Position numbers and translations under genes: made by a program. DNA of 64,000 nucleotides from Bryopsis sp. KO-2023 (Eukaryota; Chlorophyta; Ulvophyceae; Bryopsidales; Bryopsidaceae), in assembly GCA_030272585.1 (NCBI GenBank), contig BSYQ01000003.1, positions 5,518,001 through 5,582,000 of the forward strand, in the 5' to 3' direction. Position 1 is the first letter of the stretch, and each line of letters begins with the position of its first letter. Of the stretch, positions 25,101-34,696 are shown piece by piece. Below the pieces are notes generated by a model. It was not told the origin of the DNA. It saw only the letters and a program-made list of their open reading frames with translations, and made no database searches.

Positions 25101-26871
25101 AAGGGCCTTCCTAATATTCGATCCACAATCTGAAATTATGGTCGGCCTCATTTCTCCTAACTGAGCTGACCCCCCAAAGTACCCCTGAAGCAGTTTTGGA
25201 ATTTCCACCGAAAGAACCTCTGCGGTTATGCTTGTATACTCTAACCTATGCGATCCTAATGTCCTAGTCTGCAAAACCCACTCTGTATCTACCCAGCTGC
25301 ATGTGAATGTTATATATTCACATGAAGTCCTACTCTTCCACAGGTCGGTCGTAAAAGCGGTTACCTTCCATGGGACGGACCTCGTCAACCTTTCCATCTC
25401 GCTCTTGTAGACAGAACTGATCTCGCGCTTTATGGTTTTGGGATCCACTTTTGGGCATTTGGGTTCAAGCACCCTGGCGAACTCGAGGAAGGCTGGAGTG
25501 CATGGAGTCCCAAAAGGAAGGGAGTCCCTCGCCACCCACTTTGCCGCTTCCCTGACGAACCTCTTGTATCCGGCACTGCCGGCTTGGTAGCGCACATTCT
25601 GTACATCACACATGCACATCAGCACCACATGCAGTCCCCCAAAATTCAGGCTGGAAATTCCAGCATCCAGCAACACAACAACACATGCAGTCCCCCAAAA
25701 TTCAGGCTGGAAATTCCAGCAACACAACAACACATGCAGTCCCCCAAAAATCAGGCTGGAAATTCCAGCATCCAGCAACACAACAACACATGCAGTCCCC
25801 CAAAAATCAGGCTGGAAATTCCAGCATCCAGCAACACAACAACACATGCATTAACATCACAAGCAATCACAAACCTACCCGGTGTAGAGACTTGGATATC
25901 AGCGTCTCGGATGGGTCCTCGCTTGACTTCCCCCCCTTTCCTGGCTTCAAATGGCCTGCTGCTGCCATTTTCGACGTCCATTCTGCTAGTGGGAAGTCCT
26001 TCCCATCCTTCGCAGCATCATCGATCCACCCCTTGGCAGTGGTGAGGACATCATGGTCTTTCACACCATGCCTCCCAGAGCAGTGGGACTTGAGGCCACT
26101 GTAGGACCCCTTGGCTGCAGACATCCACACCAAAATAAAAAACTACTCCAGAAATATTAACCCAGAAAAAGAAAAAAAAAAAAAATACAAAATACTTACA
26201 CCAAGAGCACATGTGTCCGCACAGCAAACACTTCAGCTTGACCAGCCTGTCCTCTTTTTTCTTCCCCTTTTCTCCTTTTACATAGGCCTCCCACGAGCCG
26301 TCGTCGAGCTGCACCACCAGGGTCGCCAGCGGTGCGTAGTCGACAGGACGCAACCCCGCATCCTTTCTGACCTCGCCCATCAACTGAACATCCGACGTCG
26401 CCGACATACTGAACACACTCCGGAAAAAAACGAAAACACACCGCGAGACAGTAGAAAACCAAAGGAGAAACTAGCGATGGGAGAGTGGCTAGGTTATAAG
26501 GGAGGTTGCGTACGACGGGACAGCTTCCCACCGTAACTCCTCTTTACGGTGGAACGGACTCCGGTTTGCGGTTTACGGTGTTACGGTCACGTGATTACGG
26601 CGCTACGGTGGATGATTTACGGTGCTACGGTTGTTGATTTACGGTGAGTTTACGGCATGCTCCGGTGTACGGTGATAACCGAACCGTAAATCCGTCATTT
26701 CATGCTCCGGACCGCCGTAATGACGCCGTAGTACTACGGATAACATTTACGGTGGTCCGGTTCCGAGCACGAAAACCACTCCGGTCCGGACCGGAGTGAC
26801 CGTAACCGTAAGTGACCGGAGTGAGGTTACGGTACGGTTTACGGTACCGTAACCGTAAAGTCCTATCTCTG
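22109..26871 (-). mobile_element. hAT DNA transposon, copy 2, inverted and apparently complete
   Basis: Reverse-complement twin of copy 1 with the same 4,763-bp length and the same CAGAGATAGGAC ends. Its flanking octamers are GTGGAGAG (22101-22108) and TCGGAGAC (26872-26879), which agree at only five of eight positions, so a clean target duplication is missing. Its right end lies within the Pro/Glu-rich repeat of the Ala-rich gene that follows. Confidence 0.92.
22939..26407 (-). CDS. hAT transposase, copy 2
   Basis: Exons on the minus strand: 26407-26200, 26114-25879, 25598-24768, 24635-24558, 24248-23917 and 23746-22939. The translation is the same as in copy 1 in every exon: BED finger, both catalytic Asp, the Glu in SSAASERAFS and the dimerisation block are present. 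The gene is open throughout. The two transposase genes converge on the central spacer, so transcripts that run past their ends would be complementary. Confidence 0.92.
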
Positions 26872-28217
26872 TCGGAGACTCCTGAGCCCACCACCCCCGA
26901 GGGAGACGGAGAGGAAGACACGCAGACCCCTGAGCCCACCACTCCCGAGGGGGATGGAGAGGAAGACACCCAGACCCCCGAGCCCACCACTCCGGAGGGG
27001 GATGGGGAGGAAGACACGCAGACCCCCGAGCCCACTACCCCCGAGGGGGATGGAGACACACCTCCAGAGGAGACTGGTGGAGAAGAGCCAGAGGAGGCCA
27101 CACCACCACCTCCAGAAAAAGTAGAGTGCCCTGGTGCTGTGGATACCAGCTGTACTGCCTTTGCTTCTCTTGAAATTCTTGTCACCAGTGGTGGCTCTTG
27201 CTCTGGAAGGGCTGGGGCTAGTTGCACGGTAAGATCATGCAGAAAACGTCGTATTCCTCAGTGGGACAACCAGAATGGCACTGATCGTGACTCTCGGTGT
27301 TGTTTCTTTTGCCAAAGGCCGTCACCGAATCTCAGAGTGAATTCAAAGAAGCATACGATGAATGGTGGGGCGATTCTGGAGTCTGTGACAAGGGGAGGGC
27401 TGAAGCAGCTGCCACTGCTATTGCCAAAGCAATTGCTAAAGTGTGGGCTGATGCAGCCGTCCAAGTTCAGTGCGAAGGAAAGGGTTTTGCTTGTGGTTGG
27501 GCTGCATCTGGTGGAGAAGCTTGGGCTATTGGGTTCGCTGAAGCGATGGCCCAAGCTGCTGCTGAGGCTGGAGCAGGAACAAATGCTCAAGGGTTCTGTT
27601 ATGCCGACATTCGTGCGGTGTCTGTGGTGATCGCTGAGGCGGCAGCTCAAGCACAAGAAGATGCCTGCACTAATGGGGATCCTGTGGAGGTGTTCGAATC
27701 CAATTATGCAGCTGCCATCGAGGTTGGAATTGCGAATGCATTTGCTCAGGCTACGGCAGAAGCTTGTGACGCAGGTAAATTTGATATATTGTGTTTGTAC
27801 ATACAAATCCCAGCACCTCGCTCCAGAAACACCAGGCACCATGCTATTCAATTAAGGGATGGTTGAGGCATGTAAGGAATTATAATTGCCAATCGACGTG
27901 ATTTTAATCTGAGTGTGTTTTCAACAGGCGACAACGTGAAAGCAAAAAGCAAATGTGTCGGAGATGCAGCATCCCTTACGGAGGGAGATTCGTTTGCTAC
28001 GGACGATGCATGTGCTGGCATCAATCAGGTCAAAGCATGCTCTGGACCAGGAAAAGACATGTGCTGTGACAGATCCTTCAAGCGCAATTTGTGCCTCTGC
28101 CAAAGAAAGAAGTGTGAGAATGGACCATGGACTAGGAAATCCGATTTCGATGAAGCCACCAACACAAAGCGCTCTTTCGAGGATAGAAAAAAGAACGTAT
28201 GCTTCTGTTTGGACTAG
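26872..28217 (+). CDS. Ala-rich, Cys-tailed protein with acidic Pro repeats (5' truncated by hAT)
   Basis: Exons 26872-27238 (start missing), 27318-27774 and 27928-28217, with phases matching. Part 1 is a Thr/Pro/Glu repeat whose 16-residue unit is TQTPEPTTPEGDGEED, then a Cys-bearing segment (CTAFASLEILVTSGGSC). Part 2 is about 150 residues of Ala-rich helix in the style AAATAIAKAIAKVWADA and FAEAMAQAAAEAGAGT, with scattered Cys. Part 3 is a basic Cys-rich end with DMCCDRSF, NLCLCQRKKC and VCFCLD before the stop. I do not recognise the family. The composition suggests a secreted or structural protein with disulfides (inference). The frame runs upstream into the hAT terminal repeat, so the true start and any signal peptide are not here. 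Confidence 0.65.
26881..27060 (+). repeat. 48-bp coding tandem repeat in the Ala-rich gene
   Basis: Four near-identical units encode TPEPTTPEGDGEED joined by TQ; the last unit is shortened. The hAT insertion point is at the left end of this array. Confidence 0.85.
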
Positions 28218-29366
28218 AAACGGGATGAGTAAGAATTTAGATTTTGAAGCTGATGTATTTCTTGATTCTGATGTATTTCTTGATTTGAGGTTGGATTTTA
28301 ACCGGTCAGCACCACTGGTTTTGACATGTTCATTTATTGTGCCTCCCCCGGTGATGAGCTAATCAGGGGGCTTTATTTAGTGTGAAGGCACATATATTTA
28401 GATTCTGATTTTATGGCTGTATAGAGCAGATGGATTTTTTCTTTTTCGGATTTCTGGCAATATCAATGCAACTGGCTTGGACAATTTTGTGGACCATTTA
28501 ATGTTCTTGTTTATTCTCTGCTGATTTGCTGTTGATTTTTCTTTTTCTTTCTGTGATTGATATTTTTTTGCATAATTGGGCATGTATGATCAAACTTCTG
28601 TGTTCTTTCAAAAACTGTTGGGACATATCTATCTCAACTTTTTTTTTATCCACCAAACCAAGCTTCCCAACCTCCTCAAAATATCCCCAAACTCAAAATA
28701 CCCCAAAACTTACCCCCCCACACGTGGTGGATTGCGCCCAAGAAAGTGCAGTGGCTGTAAAGGGAGCCTCCCAGTCTTGCTTGTTGACCAGTCAACAAAT
28801 TTGCTAAGTCTTTTCACCTCTCTTCACATCATACCGCAGAAGGGATGGAAAGAGTACATCGGTGTGTCTGACCGCAAGTTCCATTGGTGTACCCTTTGTA
28901 AACACAATACACGAACTGAAAAAAGAGAGTAGGAAGACGGTTGGACGGTTGGAAACTGTTTCAGTTAGACAAAAACATGTTCCCCCAACACGTTACATAT
29001 AACTTTTTCACCACTGAGCGATATAGCTAAACGTTAGGAAATTTGAAAATCTCGTGGATCATGTGTGTTTGACAAGTAATTTGATGGTAATTAATTGGAA
29101 GAGGTGGGGGCCAGTGAACGGTTGGGTGGCAGTAGGAAATGGTGTCACAAGCTTGACTTGGGATTTATGCCCAGTGAATGAATTGTCCAATCTTCAGAAA
29201 TCTCAAAAGGGGCCGTTGTCTTGTCTAGTTGTCAGCAGATCCAAATCCTATTCCTGTCTCTTGACAAAGGTGCTTGTTTCTTGGTGCAGCCGTATCATCG
29301 TCAGCAAGCTTCCACCATTTACCCCAAGGAATTGCACAACACAATGTTCCACAAAACCAAACCAAG
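28218..29366. other. Intergenic with one exon-like piece
   Basis: The first 400 bases look like the 3' UTR of the Ala-rich gene. At 28840-28928 an acceptor/donor-bounded open piece on the plus strand encodes KGWKEYIGVSDRKFHWCTLC and a basic tail, reminiscent of a zinc-binding motif. It does not join in phase to the gene that follows. Otherwise nothing is supported. Confidence 0.4.
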
Positions 29367-31832
29367 ATGGCGAGTTTGCTGACCCAAGGTCAGTAGGAAC
29401 GTCTTCCTTAACACCACCCTTCTTTGTTGATTGACTTTGTCTCTTCATGACTCCACTGTTCGGTTACCAAGGTGCCCTAATCTTGTGTTTATGAAGCAAC
29501 ATTTCCTTGATAGTTTTGGAAGGCTGTTTTTTTGGAAATGCTCGCTTCACAGGCGGCCTTAATTCTCAGCTCAGAAGGACATTCTTGCTTTTCAGGAGTG
29601 TCTGCCTGAATCACTCAGCACGAGGCCACACCCCCGCTCACAAAGCAGAAAGGCCCGATGTTCCACTTCACCACAGTGCCCCATCCACACACAGAAAAAA
29701 ATGGCCCACCCCGCCCCCTAGATTGAGCCTCAATCTGAAAAACCTGAAATCCCATGGGGGCAATCCCAAGTATCAGGATGCCTGTCATAATCTCCCCAGA
29801 CCAGCCCAGTCTTGCCGGGGGTGGTCGAATGAAAAGAGTGAGGAGGCCCCTGGGCTCACCCCTCATGCATTTTCTACCCCGGGGCGACGTCCATTCCCTT
29901 CAGGCAGGGAATCCGGACACAGCAACAATAAGAGCATCCCAATAGGGGCAGCTTGGAACAAGTACCGAGCATTCACCAACTTCTCCTTTTCAGATTATTC
30001 GGATGACGATCTGGACAGCCTTCCAGAAACATTGCACAGCCATGGCAGAGGGTACAGCGGGTCAAGTCGAGATTCTGGGATGGGGAGCCCGAGAAACGAG
30101 TTTTCTCGATATGTTGCGTTCATGGATGAATGTCCTGGGACGTACAGCAAAATGGTGGGCAGCGCAAACGCCACACCATCATGCAGATCGGAAAACTCGG
30201 GATTTCAGGTGAGCATCAATCATGGACACTATGCTTGACAACATCCCATCATTCTTTATTTTATTTTTATTTTTTTACACTCTCTCCCCCCCCTTAAGGT
30301 ATAAAGTCCATGCAACCGACCCTTTTCTTACGAATGCATCACAAGGAAAAATGGACGGCAGCCAGACCACCTTCCTCTGGAGGCTCATCTTCATTGACAA
30401 ATCACGAGTTGAAACGACGAAACATTAGCAGTGCCCCTCACCCCGCCAGCCAGATGTCAGCACATGAAAGATGCAAAAGGCCATCAACCTCATCAGTTTC
30501 GACCTGGCGAAACCACTTTCACGAGGCAATCCCTGACAGGGAGAATGACAGCGAAAAGGGCAGGGTTTCAACTTGTTCCTACCATTCCATTCCTTGCAGA
30601 AGAAGACATAGGAGAGAAGATCCCATAGAGAAAGCCAGGCGCATCACTCGGTCTGCCCCCGACATTCCTGTTCGTTGGAGGAGGAGCTACCCTTCCAAAG
30701 TGGAGTGCAAGATGGTGGTGGCGGAGATGGCATGCAAAGACAATCACAAAAGGTACTTCCCACACAGAAAAAAAAAAGGGCATTCAATTTAAGCCAAGAA
30801 AAAAACGATTTTGATTTCTTTCATGACACATGGAAAACCTCATAGAATCTTTGATTTCAAATTTTGAACAAAAATAGGCGTGATCTGATTGTCGTTGGTG
30901 CTGCTGTGCTGCAGAAATCGAGCTCAAAAATCACGCTACATGAAAGCCATCCTAAAAAAGTACCTCCACTCCAACTCCTCAGATTCCGAAACAGAAAATC
31001 AGCCCGTCGTTCTCGATGGCTGGTCATTTCCTCAAACTCCGACCCAAAACTACATAGACGATGTCAGCGAGGCCGAACGCTACGTAGACCACATTCATCA
31101 AGAGTGGCTGAAACAGAACCAACTGCAGGATGAGCAAGAAATCCTGAGAAGATGCCACATACAGTCGGGTGGTGGGAGGAAAAATCGCGTGGTGAATCCA
31201 GGGTTTCAGGGGGCCAATGAAATGCAGGAAACGATTTCTTATCTCAAGAGCTTGGAGGTGGAGCCCAAGAAGAAGAAGAAAACGCAGCAACTATCCGAAC
31301 TGGAATCCTTTTACAGGTGTGGAGCAGGAAACAAAATTCCCTGCGAAATCTAGTGAAAGAAAATGATTTGTTGCACACAGTGCTCGTATCAACTTTGCAT
31401 GTTGGATGACTAAAGGAGGAAATCCTTTCTGCACAATGCATATACATTACTCCAAGGAAGCATCAGTTGGTTCTTTTGATGGGTTACTCACTTGTTTGGA
31501 CTGCTGCTTTTCTCCATGAAACGCCGACAAAGCACAACGCTAAGGTTGTCTCTCTGCTGCAACCTTAACACAGGTACTGGGAAAAGCCGGACATCGCCTT
31601 GGATGTTGTGGCAAATGTATTGAAAGACTCCGAAAAAGTATGGGATGAATGGGAAGAGTGCGAGGATGAACAAGCTATGCACCTCAGGCTGGAACGGGTG
31701 AGGCGAAGAATCAAGGAAAACAGGAAAAGCCACCCAGCAATCGAGTATGAGGAGGAGGATGGCGAAACTGTGGCAAATACCCCTTTGCATGAAGCCCACC
31801 TGTCCAAGAAAGCAATTTTTGGATCCTATTAG
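29367..31832 (+). CDS. Unrecognised 594-aa charged protein
   Basis: Five exons keep phase exactly: 29367-29388, 29553-30208, 30307-30752, 30915-31316 and 31574-31832. The start ATG sits in a strong context (AAGATGG) and gives MASLLTQGGLNSQLRRTFLL. The first 370 residues are Ser/Pro/Arg-rich and probably disordered, with an acidic patch (FSDYSDDDLDSLPE). The last 220 residues are rich in charged helix: ERYVDHIHQEWLKQNQLQDE, QETISYLKSLEVEPKKKKK, then VWDEWEECEDEQAMHLRLER. No domain is recognised. The first 30 residues could be an organelle leader or a fortuitous start. Function unknown. Confidence 0.6.
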
Positions 31833-32184
31833 TCAGGGAACTGGGTTCTTTGCCCAATTTTTGTTTCCTGATCAAGTTTTTGTCATGACGTGCGAGCAAG
31901 CAGGATTGGTTAAGGAATATTTTGATTTTCTCATGGAACGCTGTCGTTGTAGCTAACGGCTCGATCGATTTCTCGCCTACCCCCTCTAACAATTTCAAGC
32001 AATATCGCCTCGGCAAGTGAATCCAGATGGAAATTCTGTGACGGAAACGACGACTTTCAAATGATTGATTAATTGGACAGTCTAGCTTCTAAATTGCTGT
32101 ACGAAACACACAAATCGCAACAGTTTCTGTCAAGCCAAACCCCCAAACGTCGACGACTGTGCCGCTCGTCCAAGCCAAAACACA
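31833..32184. other. Intergenic upstream of BBS1
   Basis: About 350 bases between the unknown gene's stop and the BBS1 start; no coding or RNA feature seen. Confidence 0.5.
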
Positions 32185-34115
32185 ATGTCCACAGAAAGGT
32201 CGAGCGGGATGGTCGATGGCAATACACCCAACACTTCCGCGAGGAACTCCCAACCGTCGAGTGGGAAGAAAGTTTGGCTCGATGCTCTGACGGATCCTGT
32301 CGCAGGAATCAAGGCATACACACCCTGCATCCACACGATCGACTTGTTCGGGGACGGAGAGTGGCGGCTCGTTGTCGGGGATGCAAGCAAGGTGCTTAAA
32401 GTCTGGCGAGGTACGCATCTGGCTTCGGAGCACGCGCTACTGGACACAGCGACCGCTGTTACGAGCTTTTACTCTGATGGAAACAGTCCTGTGGGGAAGC
32501 TTCCATCGATGGCTGTTGCAGCCGGTCCAAACATATACATCTACAGGAATATGAGGCCTTACTACAAGTTCACGCTCTCTCTTGAACCCACACCTCCCCA
32601 AGAGCAAGAAGTGTGGAACGGTCTGGGGAACGGGTCGATGTCTTTGAGCAGAGCGGCTGCCGTTCTGAGGGACGCACAGGAGAATGGCGCCTTCGAGTTG
32701 TCCATCAGGTCCTCAGATTTTCTGGCCCTGGAGGACGAAACGTCGCAGGAGCAATTCGTTGAACAGCACAGAAACGTGCCTCTGATCGAGCAAACGGTGA
32801 TTTCTTGCATGACTGTGATAAGAAGAGAGGCAGAGGAGCCCGATTCCGCCGGAAATTTGGTGTTGGGAACGGAAAGCGGACAAGTGCTCATATTGGACAA
32901 CTCTTCGACAAAAGAGGAGACGAAAACATGGATTGGCGGCGCCCCCGTGTTTCTCGCGGTCAATGGACTCCTGGATGTCGAGTTCAGAATTTTCGTGGCG
33001 GCTCGAGACGGGAAGGTGTATTGTATCAAAGAGAGGAACGCGACGGAGGGGCAGGTGCTTGTGGATCTTGAGTCGCAGGCGGTCGGGATGGCGCGAGTCA
33101 ACAAAACCTTGGTTGTGGGTTGCATGAACAACGTGATTCACGCTTACAACTTCAAGGGGCAGAAGCAATACTCGCTCTACCTTCCCTCCCACGTGCTCGC
33201 CCTGATACCGATGGAAGTGACCAGCCAACGCTTGCTGAAATGCATAGTTGTGGCTTTAGGAAACGGCGAAGTTCGGGTCTATCATGAAAAACACCTTGCA
33301 TCGGTGCACACAGTTTCCAGCAAAGTCAGTGCTTTGTATTTCGGGAAGTTTGGACGGGAGGATAACACGCTCATTACTCTTATGAAAGATGGTGGGCTGG
33401 ACATCAAAATTTTGCCCAGGAGTGCGAACCTCGAGGCGTCCAGCGCGTTCACGGGGCCACCCCCCGAACAAGACATCCCTTTGAAAATACCCAAGAAAAC
33501 CAAGCTCTACGTTGAACAAGTGAAAAGAGAAGTGGAACAGGCTGTCGACATGCATCGCATTTTTCAAAAAGATCTCTGTAAACTCAGATTGCAAACGGCA
33601 AGAGCATACGTGAAGGTACCCACACTCCCACCTCTGCAGCCTGCTGAAACAGTTCAAAAGGCGGCTGATTTAGTAAGCTTTTTCATGAGACAATGGGAAC
33701 AGTATAGCAATACGAATGACGACTTTGCGTGTGCTTAGTGAAGGTGCTCACGGACGGCCAAGGAGCCCTATCATTCGCCTCTGGGTCTCAGCTTCAGTTG
33801 AACGCCACAGTCCAGGGGCTAGGCCCACGGTTCAAGGTCAAGCTCGAAATCACGAACAAAGGCAGCGATTCCGTGCAGGATTTAATCGCCCTGCTGAGGT
33901 TCGACGAGGGGCTCTACACCTCTGACAGGAATCTCGTGAAAATACCACAGCTTCTCCCAACTCTGACCTACACATACGATGTCGGCATTGTTTGTAAAGA
34001 TCCCTTGGGTGGAGCAGGGGATGTGCACGTGGCTCTTGTCCACAGTAGCAGCGTCGTGCCGCTGTTGTTGGCGCTCGTCAAGATGCCCGTGTGCGAACAG
34101 GAGGAATCTGATTGA
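32185..34115 (+). CDS. BBS1: Bardet-Biedl syndrome 1 protein, BBSome subunit
   Basis: Two exons, 32185-33615 and 33744-34115, giving 600 aa against 593 in human BBS1. The join RAYVK|VLTDG reproduces the human spacing of 21 residues between the RAY motif and VQGLGP. The N-terminal beta-propeller is clear (KVWLDALTDPVAGIKAYTPC, GDGEWRLVVGDASKVLKVWR, LPSMAVAAGPNIYIYRNMRP, NLVLGTESGQVLILD, GEVRVYHEKHLASVHTVSSK). The coiled region DMHRIFQKDLCKLRLQTARA and a GAE-like end (NATVQGLGPRFKVKLEI) follow. BBS1 is a core subunit of the BBSome, which moves membrane proteins in cilia with the IFT trains. Its presence implies that the organism makes flagella. A run of Gs lies about 85 bases after the stop. 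Confidence 0.95.
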
Positions 34116-34696
34116 GCAGACGAGTAGGAAAGTGGGCTTTCGTTTTTTCTTGCTGAAGCTATTTTGTGTACAATAGGTATTGACAGGTGTGATTCTAGGG
34201 GGGGTACCTTTGTTGTTGTTTGAGGTGGGAATGGGGTTAAATAGTTCTGGTTCCGATAACTAGAATGAAGGTTCGGGATGGAATTGAAAGCTTGATTGCG
34301 ATTTCTTCAAGAACATGTAACTTTGTTTGTTCGAGGCGGCGCCAGATGAAGCCCGAAAGTTTTTCAGCTCTGCACATATATCGTTAGTCCTTGGCTGTAG
34401 ACTGTCTGTAATGGTGTATGGATTTTGAGCCAGCTGAGAAATGCAATGACGTTGGTTCCAAATTGGGGAGAGGAGCACAAGTCCTCCTCCACCATACCAG
34501 CGGCCCAACACAGTTCTGCTTTACATGCTCAAATTCTTTGGACATCTCCGATACCACCTTGCCACACCGAACAAACACCCCACCCACCAAGTTCCGTCCA
34601 AATCATTCTGAGTTAATCATCTGGTTGGTCACAGAGTCATTCAAAATTACAAGGGTGGTAACCGTCACACACTCTCCTACACATCCCCACCTTGCC
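34116..34696. other. Convergent 3' region, BBS1 and PEPC
   Basis: Tail-to-tail UTR region with a G-run near 34198-34206; no coding exon supported. Confidence 0.5.

Larger units (their letters stand above)
17229..26871. repeat. 9.6-kb palindrome made by two inverted hAT copies
   Basis: Positions in the left arm (17229-21991) and right arm (22109-26871) map onto each other by x + x' = 44100. Both arms are exactly 4,763 bases. Every long reading frame in one arm reappears with identical length and translation in the other, so no indel and few or no substitutions separate them. The 117-bp centre (21992-22108) is not symmetric. The arms are two copies of the same transposon facing each other tail to tail. 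Confidence 0.95.
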
